64,000 bases of DNA. Source: Guillardia theta CCMP2712. Taxonomy: Eukaryota > Cryptophyceae > Pyrenomonadales > Geminigeraceae. The notes beneath the pieces are model-generated. The model made no database searches. It was not told the origin of the DNA and was given only the letters and a program-made list of their open reading frames with translations. Every line of letters starts with the position of its first letter. The first letter of the stretch is position 1. Shown here one piece after another: positions 36,859 through 47,991 of this stretch. The position numbers and the translations under genes were made by a program. Location: contig NW_005434646.1 in assembly GCF_000315625.1 (NCBI RefSeq), forward strand, positions 400,202 to 464,201, read 5' to 3'.

Positions 36859-38843
36859 AAGGAAGTGGAGATTGAAAGCAATATGTACCTGGAACAGCGC
36901 GTTGATTTTCTTGGAGAGCTCGTGGGAGCTTGTGCTCGTGATCAAGGAGGCAAGGAGAGGGTCCAAAGGGCTTGAACTTCCATGAAGCGCGTTCGCCTTG
37001 GCCATCTTGCAAGGGAAATCGCAAAATCGCAGTCATGGTCGTAGGACGAGCAGGGAGGTCGCACAGCACAGTTTCACCTTCTCCTTCTCCTGCTCCACAG
37101 CAGTGGTGAAATTCTCCAGCAGGACGGCCACCACCACTTGCAACAGCGTCCAACCGACGAAGACTGCTCATAGGGGTGAGGAGGAGGCTGGTGATAGCAG
37201 AGAGAGGGGGGCGAAGAGACCGATGAAGGAGGCGAAGAAGAACGCGACCCCAACATTGTACTGCCCTTGATTGTCTCGGAAGAGCGGCCTCACGATCTCC
37301 GAGGACCCTGGCAGTCACTGTCAGTCGGTTTATCGACGAGTCCGCCTCCTCACATCCGTCTCCCGTGCAGACTTGAAACATCTGCACCCTCCGTCAGCAG
37401 GCCGACACTCAAAGGGGTCTCAGTAACCGTGAAGAGCGAGCTGGAGAAGCGCCCGAAATTGCGAGGCGAGTCTGGACCGAAGAGCTGGACGGCACTGGAG
37501 CAATCCTGTGAACAAGAGGGCATGCAGCTAGCGGGCAACTGACAGGATTGCGTAGATCGAAGTGATGAGAAGCATCAGGAAGAAGGCGTGGAAGACAGGC
37601 TGGATGCTTGCAGAGAGGCTGTTGATGATGAGGCGCAGGGACTGGAGCCTGCCGAACAGCCGGATGACCTGGAGCAAGGCAAGCCTCGTGACGACAAGCA
37701 GATCGGAAAACCCTCATCCCCTGTACCCTGAAGGCTCTCAAGAGCCTGATGGCATTGATCCCTGGGAGGTTGTAGTTGGAGAGCGCAACGATGGAAACCA
37801 TCACGACCAACTACTCATTGCGCGTCACATCAGCTCCATGATAGTCGAAGAGTCGTACCAGGTCGAACAGCGACCATCCGTCTGAAACAAACCTTCGGAA
37901 GAGATTTCCACACATGTTGACAGCCAGCTGCCAGATAGAGGTAAGGCACAAGAGGCAGATGACAACTTGTGACCTCTAAAGTGAACAAAACAGTGAAGAT
38001 GATGTCCAGATTTGAGAAGACAACGTCGTAATATGAACCATTCACCTAATCATTGTTGGTAAGGTTTGACATAGAGGCGCTAAGATCAATGTACAGGCAA
38101 GAATTCAGACTGCAAAACGTTGCTGATGAAATTCAGCGAGATCAGCATGGACGTGGAAAATTGGACGGGATTAGACTGATAGAAATCGCGGACTTTCTTC
38201 TGTAGTCGTTTGATCTTGAATCGAATGGTAGAAGAGTTCGATCGATGAGCTCTGTGCATTTCCACGATCTCTGACAACTTCTCCAGGAATGTTCTGCAAA
38301 GACTTTCTTCGACAAATCTGCAAAGTAAACGTCAGGTGAAAGCTTATGGTTGGGTTCGACTCTAGCCTGAGGAGAAGAAATCCTGAATCAAGATTCTCAC
38401 TCGAGGGCAGCATCTGTATTCGGACATGGAAGAAGGTGTCGACCGTGTCGATCTCTTGAGGGAAAACATCATTGTAGAAGCTGTCAAGGGCGGCATGGCC
38501 TCCAACCTTGAGTGAGGCCACCTGCCAGCAGGGTGAGAAGGAGAAGCAAGATCATCGTCGAGACAGCACGGACATGATCGATCTCTGAGGTGGCCACGAT
38601 GTCCTTGAGAGTCCCGAAGTCCTCCTCTATCTCGTTGGTGTACAAGGACAAATACCTTGCGCTGAGCACCCCTCGCCTGCCATTCCACTGCATGAGTTTT
38701 GTGCTGTAAACCTCCATGGCTCCATCGTAGATCGTTGAAGTCGTCGAATTCCCTGACAGCCGGAGGGAGACGGGGTTCTCCCCCTTGATGGATCCGCCGC
38801 GAACCGACATGGCGGTGAGTGGCTCAGCACGTTCCTTAGGCAT
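35623..38843 (-). CDS. Single-repeat voltage-gated cation channel with N-terminal PH-like region and EF-hand
   Basis: Minus-strand, many-exon gene. Residues from MPKERAEPLTAM lead to a PH-like stretch (MEVYSTKLMQWNGRRGVLSA). S1 is NPVQFSTSMLISLNFISNVL and S2 SNLDIIFTVLFTLE. S3 follows GWSLFDL. S4 is INAIRLLRAFRVIRLFGR, with an Arg at every third position, then FHAFFLMLLITSIYAIL (S5). Joining exons gives the pore region NFGRFSSSLFTMFQ then VCTGDGWSSEIVRPLF, and S6 GWTLLQVVVAVLLENFTTAV. An exon near 36560-36690 encodes a canonical EF-hand loop, DSDDSGSISLTE. The C-terminus (to 35623) is basic and disordered. Only one six-helix repeat is present, so the channel would be a tetramer, as in bacterial NaV and protist EukCat-type channels. 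Ion choice cannot be read from the filter alone. Confidence 0.85.
36437..36488. repeat. (GGAGCA)n microsatellite in a channel-gene intron
   Basis: About eight units of AGGAGC in the intron that follows the EF-hand exon (minus strand). A related, less regular purine tract occupies the intron on the other side of the same exon (about 36700-36860). Confidence 0.8.
36710..36862. repeat. Purine tract of GAGCAG/GAGAGGA units in a channel-gene intron
   Basis: Imperfect repeats of GGAGCAGGAGCGG, GAGAGGAGAG and GAGCAG. On the minus strand this is a pyrimidine tract leading into the acceptor CTTTACTCTCAG of the EF-hand exon. Confidence 0.75.
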
Positions 38844-39561
38844 CCTTCAGCTCCCTTCCTCGGTCATCTTCATATCCAACTTCGCTGCCATCCACCTGGT
38901 AAAATGGCTTCAGAAAGATTCACATTGCTTTCGCCTCTTCTTTGTCACGTTGTAAACATCCTCCCTTGCATCCCTTCCTCCTACTTTGTTCATCTACTCG
39001 TAATATCCTCGCTCTGCTCTGCTCTGCTCTGTTATGAGATTAGCTCTGCTGTACTGATCTCTGCTGAGTTCTTTCCACACCGTCTCTCCTCTCCTCTCCT
39101 CTCCTCTCCTCTCCTCTCCTGTCAAGCTCTTCACTGACTTCCAATAGCTCCATGCGCCCGGTGCCATTCTTTGACCTACTTCGCCTTGTTCCCTAGGACC
39201 TCCTACGAGAAAGTCATATCAAGGCGAACGAGGGTGGTGGACCCCTTGTGTTGACCGAAGGCGTGCAAAGTGGAAGGAAATGCCGGGGGGAGAGAGGGGT
39301 GGTAGATATTGGGAGGTAGAAGACTAGGACTGGGTGGGGTAGTAGAGGGGTAAGGCACGGAATTTTGTGAAGGCGAAGGAAAGAGGGGGTAGGGTGATAA
39401 TAGTATCAGGGGTGAATGGGACCTAGGGACTAGGGGGTTGTATCAAGATGATGGAGGGGTAGGGGTGAAGAAGTAGGAGGGTGGTGGTTCATTCCTTACA
39501 CTTACAGTTACGATATTTTGACTACAGTAACGGTCCATCCGCAAATAGAAGCAAGGGCGCC
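38844..39561. other. Intergenic stretch: CTCTG and CTCTC repeats, GGGGTA words
   Basis: No gene seen. It contains (CTCTG)n at about 39008-39030, (CTCTC)n at about 39083-39120, and a GGGGTA/TAGGGG-rich segment at 39290-39480, the complement of the TACCCC texture seen elsewhere. Confidence 0.55.
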
Positions 39562-40134
39562 ATGTTTGCGATCTTGTCGGCAACTTTCACGTCCCTCGTC
39601 CCTGAGGAGCAGGCGGGTGAGAAGGAGGAGGAGAAAGAGAGAAGAGGAGGAGAGGAGGAGAGGAGGAGAGGAGGAGAGGAGGAGAGGAGAGGAGAGGAGA
39701 GGAGAGGAGAGGAGTGGAGGAGAGAAGGAGAAAATGAGGGAAGAGGGGGGAAGGAGAGAAGGAGAAGAGGGGAGGAGAGAGGATGAGGATCAAGAGCAAG
39801 CCACAGAGAGACATGAAAGTCGTAAAGGGGAAGGAGAGTGAGGGTAGGATAGACAAATAGTTGGGCTGAATTGCTTCGTCTCGTAGGCTTCGTCATGCCA
39901 AGCAACAGCATAATGGATAAGTACGATGAGGATCATCCGGAATCCTGCAAGGAGTTCAGGCACTGTGAGCTAGCTATCTTATGGTGAGAGGTTGGCTTCT
40001 GACATGACTCAGGCGGATCGCGTGCCAGCTTTCGGTCCTTCCCCACTCAGCATTTTCAGCCTGCTCCGTCACTCGCGAAGGCGAAACAGGAGAAGCCTCA
40101 CTTCGTCGGTCATTACATGCGTGCGCTTTGGTAA
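39562..40134 (+). CDS. Small hypothetical protein, three exons, 84 residues
   Basis: Exons 39562-39616, 39887-39964 and 40013-40134 join in consistent phase (1, then 1) through GT-AG introns, total 255 nt. The protein begins MFAILSATFTSLVPEEQAG, continues with an acidic stretch (MDKYDEDHPESCKEFRHCGS) and ends KPHFVGHYMRALW. Exons 2 and 3 form a short gene by themselves if the ATG at 39893 is used. No domain recognised; aromatic and His residues near the C-terminus suggest a small conserved protein rather than noise. The first intron contains the long GGAGA purine repeat. Head-to-head or tail position relative to neighbours: convergent with CPAP/TCP10. Confidence 0.5.
39628..39790. repeat. Polypurine (GGAGAGGA) tract within an intron
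   Basis: About 160 nt almost free of pyrimidines on the plus strand, built of GGAGAGGAGG units with partial mirror symmetry. It lies within the first intron of the 84-residue gene model. Such tracts can adopt triplex DNA. Confidence 0.75.
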
Positions 40135-40255
40135 GCGACGAGAACTCAAGACGACCACCAACATTTGATGCTCGCCTTTAGAGCACGTTTCTATTCCTTC
40201 CTTTGAGCTTACAAATTTATACATCATTAATCGACTGGTCAGCTTCGCTTTTCCA

Positions 40256-43106
40256 TCAGTCTCTGGGTCTGAATTCTCTTTTCTTTGAACCTGAGGGAGA
40301 AATGGTCTCGATCAATCCGTTTGTGAATTCGATCATTCTAGTCCCGTCGCTGTGGGCAAAGTAAGAAGCATCCTAATGCTCATCCTACCATCAAACACAC
40401 CTGAATATTCTCTGCTTTGTTCCATCAGGGAATATGCTTTCTTCTTCCTTGTTGCTCTTGATATACTTCAATGTGCCATCCGGGAAAAGAATCTCTTTCC
40501 TTCCATCAGGATAGTGCTTCTCCTTCTGATTGTTGCTGAACTCAAAAACCTGCAGCACGATGGTGTGAGCTCGTTGTTTGACTTTCAAGCACTACAGCAA
40601 CTTACCTCGATGCCGTCAGGAAATGTCGTGTGAGTTGTGCTGGTCTCAGCATAGAAGTAAATGACTCGTCCGTCCTTTAAATTCCTCTTCACGTCACGGT
40701 TCGAGAAATGGACGAGGCTGCCACCGTCGGGGAAGATTTCCTTTCCTTAGGAAAGATGTCAGTCACTTTCAGTGAAGACATGTCTCAGAAACTTACTGGT
40801 GCCATTCGAAAAAATAAGAACTCTTCTGCCATCTGAATACCTCTGCTCAATTTTTCCATCTGCATGTTGCTTTTCTAACACGAGCTGGGTCTCTTCATCG
40901 GAACCCTTCGAGCTTTCCTGCTTTCTCAAACCAGCATCAATGACCAGAGTCTCGTCGAGAAGGTCTGTTCGACTCTGCGTGATGATGCTCGTTCCATCGT
41001 TGGATATATTCAGTGCAGTGGTCCTCTTCTCCTGCATGTCCGGAATGATCTTGATGCTATTCGATTCCTCCACAGCCACTTGTGCTATATGAGAAGCTAG
41101 AGTCTCTTCCGATCTGGGGGTCATGCAAGGAACAAAATTATCACGTGCAGTTGATTCTTTGGCCTTGGAGAGTTTTGCTTTGGCTTGGATTAGCACTTCC
41201 CTATCTTGAATGGCAAGACGAGCTTCTTCGCTGAATTTCAATTCTCTTGCCAACTCTTCATTCTTTGCCGTCAAATCGTCAACTTTCTTCTTCAGCCTCT
41301 CGATCTCTGACCGTAACTTCTTCTCTTTACGAGAGTTTTCCTCCTGCGCTGCCTGCAACTCCTTCCTGGCACTATCTCGTTCGGCACGCGTGTCCTGGAC
41401 CTGCTGCTGCCACAGAGCAACATTCCTCTCCATATCTTTTCTGTCCTTTCGAAGTTTCTTCATTTCGGCTTCTTTGTATTTCTCGAACCTGTTCTCGGCA
41501 TCGTGCAAATTCTTGGAGAGGCCTTCTTTCTCGGCTATCAAAGCCTGCCTTTGACTTTCAACTTCGGATCTAACTTTCTGAAGCATCTCATTCTGCCTCC
41601 GAAACTCAATGATTTCGTTTTCTAATTCAAGCACTTTGCGTTCTACAGATGCGCCTTCGCTTTGTTCGCCAGAATGTTTCATCTCTTGCTCAGCGCTTTG
41701 CTTTTTCCCTTTTTGGATTTCAGATCTTGGTGATGCGATGGTAACTTTTTTCTGTTTGTTTGGAGATTTCAATTGACTTTTGTTTGATTGATTTCGATTA
41801 CCCGAGGACAGACTTTTAGCTGATTTTCCTTTCTCATCATTCACAAAAAATTTGTTCACGAGGCTCGATCGAGTCACGGTATGTTCGCCTTCAGGAGCCT
41901 TCCCATAGTAATTGATGTCATCTTCCATCATATTGTTCTCGTCGCTGTATCCCTTAGTCATACTTGCAGTCAGACCTGCATTTGTCTCCGCATCATTTGA
42001 CCACTCCTCATCATCACCATATTCAATATGCGCATTCGAGCGGTAAGGAATCAAGGCCGGCTCCTCCTCAGCGTCTTCATCATAAATGTCCTCCCCATCC
42101 TCATCGTTCAGCATGTTGTTCTTCATCGCTCCTTCCCCATCAGTGAAGGCATTCACCTGTATTGCTCCACTCTCTTGCAAACCAGCAGCAATCTTTCTCT
42201 CGATTGACTCAAACTCGCGAAGCTCCTCGTCCTCGCTGTTTTCCCTGTAAGAGTCATCTCCACCATTGAAGCGAGTTTGAGCACGAGGCTCGTCCTCATA
42301 GAGGGAAGGCCTTGCTGTCAGCGTGTTCCTCTCTTGATCTGATGTCTCCTGGTAGTCATCAGACAGAGAAGCTGCCTGATCGCACTCGTCCTGCAAGTTC
42401 CTCGCTACTTTCCGCTCCCAGGTCCCGTTGCCGACCTCCGCATCTTCCTCGGAGTGGCTCCCATGAAATGAGCTCGGAGCTGTTTTGGGCCTCATCTCCT
42501 CCCTTTTCATATCAGTCGATCTCCTGGTCTCCAACGAGCTCCTAGCGTTCTCTCGTCCGTCTTTTGCAGCTTTCGTGTTGGACTTCGAGGAGCTTTGATT
42601 GGTCCTGTTGGTTTCAGCCAAGGGTTGTCGACTCTTTCCTGTCGAGTCGTTCATGCTCTGCCTTCTATCTTGATCACTCTTTAAATTCACTAATGAAGCA
42701 TTCAGACCACCTCCTGAAAGATCATGAGTGACGAGAACGATGAAATTGATCTAGTACCTCGTTTCAAGAAGCTTGTTCGGGTGCCAGAGTTCGGTGCTGA
42801 CTTGATAGTGTCTGTTGACGATGAGTCCTTCGCCAATTCCCTCTCGAGGAGCTCCTCGAAAGAGCTGGGACCTCTCTTCATGATAGGGATTTCATCCGCG
42901 GGATTAGGGGGCAGCCATTCTTGGGAGGAGGGGGAGCGATCGTTCGAGATGCCGTTCAACACCTCTTCGCTAGATTTCCTCTCTTGCTCCTCGTCTTCCC
43001 ATCTCTGAGAGATCCTCACTGTCGTCTCTTCTTCATGCTGGCTCTCCTCCCTCCCCTCCACCATCGCGCGGCTGATCTTGTTCCCCTTCCTCTCTTTCCC
43101 CGCCAT
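40256..43106 (-). CDS. CENPJ: CPAP/SAS-4 (CENPJ)-TCP10 family centriolar protein
   Basis: Minus-strand gene, ATG at 43106. Exon 1 is 43106-42758, exon 2 starts at 42689, and the last exon ends with TGA at 40256. The N-terminal part contains SFEELLERELAKD and TSFLKRG, short motifs seen in the family. The middle (about 41700-41150) is a long coiled coil. The C-terminus is a typical G-box/TCP10 beta-ribbon: repeats of xFPDGT separated by short strands, e.g. VIYFYAETSTTHTTFPDG, FEFSNNQKEKHYPDGRKEIL, LFPDGTLKYIK, SIFPDGTKQRIF, and in the last exon DGTRMIEFTNGLIETISPSG. The G-box binds STIL/Ana2 in animals; CPAP controls centriole and basal-body length. Its presence implies basal bodies and flagella. 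TCP10L-like shorter paralogues share this C-terminus, so CPAP identity is likely, not certain. Confidence 0.88.
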
Positions 43107-43394
43107 TGCCCTTTATAAACCCCTTTAGCTAAATCTTTTGAGATCCTTTTAGCTCACTTATTTTTAGTGAAGTTGAGTGCCCGGGCCGGGCGAGCCTCGG
43201 CCCGCCGCGCGGCCCCCGGGTCCGGATGCCGCAACGGCTGAACAACGGCCATTCGGTTTTGAGTTTTTTCAAAATCTACACGCCTTCCCCTTCATCCACC
43301 GTTCCCCTCCTCTCCCCACCTCTCTCCTGTTGTCAACCACTCCTGCTGCCCCATCCCTCTCTGATCTTCCCCTCTCCTGTGCATCCTGATCGAA
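43107..43394. promoter_or_regulatory. Divergent promoter with GC island
   Basis: A 288-bp spacer between two divergently transcribed cytoskeletal genes (CPAP/TCP10 and the STPGR/coiled-coil gene). About 43180-43230 is very GC-rich (GCCCGGGCCGGGCGAGCC), followed by a CT-rich stretch up to the plus-strand ATG. A shared promoter for two cilium-type genes is an inference from layout. Confidence 0.35.
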
Positions 43395-46300
43395 ATGTTC
43401 GGAAGGAGCACTTCATCAAGGTTCTCCGAGGCCAGGAGCTACACCCCTGGCCCTGGTGAGTATGATTCGAACAAGTCCCTCTCCTCCACCAAGAAAGGCT
43501 TCAGCATGGGAGTCGGCGAGAGGAAACTCCATCGTCTGAGCGAGTTCTGCCATCTTGGTCCTGGCACGTACGCCATTAGCAGTGAAAACTCGCTCCCTGA
43601 ACACAGAGCTTTGCCTGCCTCCTCGGATGTGGAATCTGCTATCAAAAGGCTGACCGGAGCATACAACAAGTACTGCGGCGGCTGCAACCCAAAGAACCCA
43701 GCGTCGAACGCAACGCGGGAAGAGATCCTAACCATGGTCTCCAAGTTGTTCTCTGAGTGCGTGTCAGCTGTTGGGGAGGTCTCAAGAGTCAAGGGAGAGG
43801 TCGATCAACTTCAGGGGAGAGTGCACGATGAGACGAACTTGGCGATCAAGCCCTCCAAGTCATCAGGTAACGCCGGGCTGCCTGCGGTGTGGAAGAAGAT
43901 CGAGCCCCTTCAGAAGGCCTTGGGAAACGCTGGTTCCGAGCTGGAGAAGAAAGTCTTGAAGGCTAACTCGATGCTGACTTGCGTTGCGGAGGAGTTCCCA
44001 GCACTTGCATGCCTGCTGTCGGAGGATCCCAGGCTCTCGCAGCTTCATGCGAGGGTAGAGACGCTAGAGTCAGAGCTCGAGGAAGCAAACCTGCAGGTGG
44101 AAACCTTGTCCTCCCAGCTGAAACAGTTCTGCGAAGAGAAGGATGCGGTGGAGGGGATGCTGTTGGGGGTGAATCGTGAGAAGATCAAGATTGCGCAGAG
44201 GAACATGAGCCTGGAATCCATCATCCAGAAGCAGAAGACCTTCATTCAAGACCTTGAAAGCTCCCTTGACGAAGCTCGAGCTGGCCACGAACAATTCCTG
44301 GCGTCCCTGCACCAACTGTCAGCCCGGGCAGACGACGATGCATCCCTGCACGATGAGCTGCTGGAGATGACTTGCAGATGCGAGAGGCTGATGGCCTGCG
44401 AGGAGAGCTCGTTCCAGCAGATCGCCGACTTGCAGAGGGAGCTGACTTCCTCTCTGCTCGATGCTGAGCAGGCAGCACAGGGATATCAGGTGAGGACGAC
44501 TAATCTCGGTCAATGTTCCTCACTCCGTCTCAGGCTGAGATTGGGGAGATGGGGGCAAAGCATTCCGCCCTCCTGCACGAGATTTCAGGTCTAACAGAGG
44601 AGCTGATCGAGTCAGGAAGAGCCTGTCAGAAGCTTGAGGGCCAAGTGACCCTGTTGAGATCCCGGAACAACAAGCTCAAGTCCTGTTTGCACATGGCCGA
44701 CCACTTCCTCCAGGTCTCTCCGCCGTGTCCTCCCATAGCCTCATCCTCCAACTGCCCTCCTTGCACCCATCTAGTTGACCGTTGACCGTCTCTCTTCACC
44801 ATTGACTTTCATGTGGGAGGTGGACAGCTGACCATTGTCGAGCAGTCTCAGGTAGCGGAGGAGCTAAAGGAAATGGAGGACTTCGATGAGCTGAGGGACG
44901 AGGATGGCACATCGAGCCTGATGGACAAGCTTGAGTTTGACATCTTTGAGAGAGCTTGTCAAACGATCCATGACCTGATGAAGGAGTGCGACGAGTGTCG
45001 GGAGGAGTTGACGGCAGCTCAAGTCATCAACAGGGAGGTTGAGATTGAGAAGTTTGCGATGGTTGAGAGCTATGAAGCATCTTTGATGTCGTACCAGAGC
45101 GAAATTAACACCTTGATGTCTGACAGAGATGAGGTGAGAATACAACGACCCTTGACAGCGATTGACTCGCTAGACAGATGATCGACAGGTTGCAGCAACT
45201 GCTTGCTCACAAGGCAGAAATGGAAGAGCGAAACAGAACTCTCCAAGAGTGGTTGGAGGCAAAGGAAGCTGAGATTAAAACCAGCAACAAAAAGCTCTCT
45301 GAGATTTGCAATCTGTGCGCCGACACCCAGTCGAGCTTTGATCAGTTGCAAAAGACCGTCAAGCTCAAAATGGACAAGGTCCGCATCTGAATCAGCTTTA
45401 GGCAAACAACTGACTTGCTTCGAACAGGAGATCAGTGATGTCGTGGCAAGGTATCATGACCGTGTGGAGACATGTTCAGCACAACAGAAAGAAATTTCAA
45501 TGCTGAACACCTCCTTGGACCGAACCATTACAGACCTACAGATGAAACATGAGGAGAACGAAACAAACAAGCGAACCATTCAGCAAAATGAAGAAGCGAT
45601 GCAGCATCTCAAGGCAGAAATTGACGAAAAAACCGCAACAAACAATCAAACCCAAATCGAGCTGGCCCAGACCAAGGACGTCGTCGCCGCCCGAGAGGAG
45701 GAGATCGCCCAGCTTGGAGGCGAGCTGGCCCAGACCAAGGACGTCGTCGCCGCCCGAGAGGAGGAGATCGCCCAGCTCGGAGGCGAGCTGGCCCAGACCA
45801 AGGACGTCGTCGCCGCCCGAGAGGAGGAGATCGCCCAGCTCGGAGGCGAGCTGGCCCAGACCAAGGACGTCGTCGCCGCCCGAGAGGAGGAGATCGCCCA
45901 GCTTGGAGGCGAGCTGGCCCAGACCAAGGACGTCGTCGCCGCCCGAGAGGAGGAGATCGCCCAGCTCGGAGGCGAGCTGGCCCAGACCAAGGACGTCGTC
46001 GCCGCCCGAGAGGAGGAGATCGCCCAGCTTGGAGGCGAGCTGGCCCAGACCAAGGACGTCGTCGCCGCCCGAGAGGAGGAGATCGCCCAGCTTGGAGGCG
46101 AGCTGGCCCAGACCAAGGACGTCGTCGCCGCCCGAGAGGAGGAGATCGCCCAGCTCGGAGGCGAGCTGGCCCAGACCAAGGACGTCGTCGCCGCCCGAGA
46201 GGAGGAGATCGCCCAGCTTCAAGGCTCGCTGTCTTGCATGGAGCAGAAGCTGCAGGAACTTTCACAGAGCCTCTCCCGACTTGATCATGAGCTGAAGGAA

Positions 46301-47851
46301 AGAGACCAAATTATCACAGAAGTCGAGGAGCATTTGAAGAGGGCCTGGGAGGACTCCTTCGCTCAATCACAGGCTGTGCAGGGTTCGTGCGGTCTGCTAA
46401 TGGATGAAGTGAATGAGATGAGGCAAGCGATCTTGTTGACCTCTGACCTTCTTGCCAACGAGCTTGCGGCCCTTGACAACGACTTGACGTGGAAGACAGC
46501 AGAGTGCGACGACGTGAGGAAGACGCTACTTGCGAGGGAGGCGGAGCTGACGAGAGGGATGGAGGAGATGAGGGCGAGGCTGGAGGACGAGCTGGCAGGC
46601 AGAGCGGCCGACCTGCAGGAAGCCCACATCCAGCTTGCCATGCTGCAAGAGACTGTGAAGGAGAAGGAAGTCGAGAGGAGGCAGCTGGAGCAGCAGGTGG
46701 AGGAGTCGCACTCGGCAGTTGTCAAGATGTACGCAGACACAGACATGCAGCTCAAGGCGCTGGGAAGCTCGTCCTGCGGGCCCCCATCGTCCAACTCGAG
46801 GCTTGCGGCTCTGCAGGTCTGTACAGGGGAGAAGACCAGATTAGGGGGGGAGGAGGGGAGGAGGGGAGGGGATACGGAGTGACGGCCGAGAGGGTCCATG
46901 GCTGACGCGGATAGCAGGCTGAGCTGGAGTCCTCAATGATGGAGAGGCAGGAGTGCCTGCGGGCAATGCAAGTGCTGCGGGAGAAAGAGCAGCAGGCGAC
47001 AGAGAAGAGCTTCCAGATGAAGGAGGAGCTAGAAAAGAACCTGCAGGAGCGAGCGTCGATGACGTCGAGGATGGAGCAGTTGGAGAAGGAGAATGCAAAG
47101 CTCACGCAGGAGAACATTCAGGCATGGAGAGGGGAGAAGAGGGAGCGAGAGGAGAGGGGGGGGGGGGAAGAGGAGAGGAGAGGAGAGAGGGAGGGAGAGA
47201 CCTTTGGGTGCTGGCTGACTGGCAGCAGCTTGTAGGCCATCAGAACTTGAAGCAGAAGATTCAGATGCACGCCAAGGTGAAGGAGGAGAACAACCAGCTG
47301 AAGAAGGAGAAGGCAGCATTCGAGAAGATCGTCGCCCAGCAGAAGAAGGTGATCGAGAGGATCACGCAAGCTGCGGGAGGGAACGAGCAAGACAAGGAGA
47401 ACTGCCTCCTCTTCAAGATCGACCAGGAGGAGCAGCTACAGGTGAGCTGGCGGCTGCAGCCGACGAGCTGCTGAAGTCTGCGAGCAGGAGAGCCTGAGGG
47501 AGGCGGAGAACGAGAGCAGAGCCCACCGCACCCACTTGCTCACTCTGCTGCACCAGCTGCACGGGATGAAGGTGGAAGAGGCGCAGGAGGACATCCTGTC
47601 GGAGCTGCTGCAGGACACAAGGAAGCTCGGAGGGAGGAAGGACTGGAGCCAACTGATGAACGCTGCTGGTCGACTGCTGGAGCAGATCAGCCAGCGGCAG
47701 CAGCAGCAGCAGCGGGAGATCGAGGGAGCGAACCTGAAGATCAAGCTGGTGAGGCCCAGCTGCGGTTGTTAGCAGTTGGAGTTTGACTTTTTTCTTTTGG
47801 CAGCTGGAGCAGGGGGCCCGAATCCTCAAGGCAAACCTGGGGTCGAGCTGA
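43395..47851 (+). CDS. Long coiled-coil protein with STPGR/SHIPPO-like N-terminus and 21-aa repeats
   Basis: ATG 43395, TGA 47849-47851, about ten exons, roughly 1,200 residues. The N-terminus has two Pro-Gly-Pro motifs of the STPGR/SHIPPO kind (SYTPGPGEYDSNKSLSSTKK and CHLGPGTYAIS), typical of microtubule inner or axonemal proteins. Almost everything after residue ~120 is alpha-helical coiled coil. Nine tandem copies of ELAQTKDVVAAREEEIAQLGG lie in one exon (45659-46225). Clear introns include 44491-44534, an intron ending at 45427 before EISDVV, one after RLAALQ (46816) and one before LEQGARILKANLGSS. The intron after TQENIQ appears to use a GC donor (47120). A filament or axoneme-associated structural protein is likely; partner unknown. 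Confidence 0.8.
45659..46225 (+). repeat. Nine tandem 63-bp (21-codon) repeats in coding sequence
   Basis: Each 63-bp unit encodes ELAQTKDVVAAREEEIAQLGG, exactly three heptads, so unit gain or loss keeps both frame and coiled-coil register. Units appear to differ only at the Leu codon before GlyGly (CTT or CTC, silent). The last unit changes GlyGly to GlnGly. Near identity implies very recent expansion or ongoing homogenisation. Confidence 0.95.
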
Positions 47852-47991
47852 GAAGGAAATCATTTGAATGACTTTGACAAACTAACTACCCCACTATTCA
47901 ATTAAACTTAAGAGACACCTTTAGTCATGCTAACTGACATCGTCAGTCGATCCGAATGACATCGTCAGTCCTGATGATTGACATACTTCTT

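Noticed and set aside
36662-37387. 241-codon minus-strand frame over the channel gene's purine introns
   Set aside because: It runs through introns; the phase-correct splicing gives the S6 helix and EF-hand instead.
45659-46225. CRISPR-like direct repeats
   Set aside because: The units are contiguous 63-bp copies without unique spacers, in an exon of a eukaryotic gene.
45536-46295. Long antisense and shifted frames across the 63-bp repeats
   Set aside because: Any repeat with a unit divisible by 3 and no stop in a frame gives long open frames. The plus frame is joined to unique coiled-coil sequence on both sides, the others are not.
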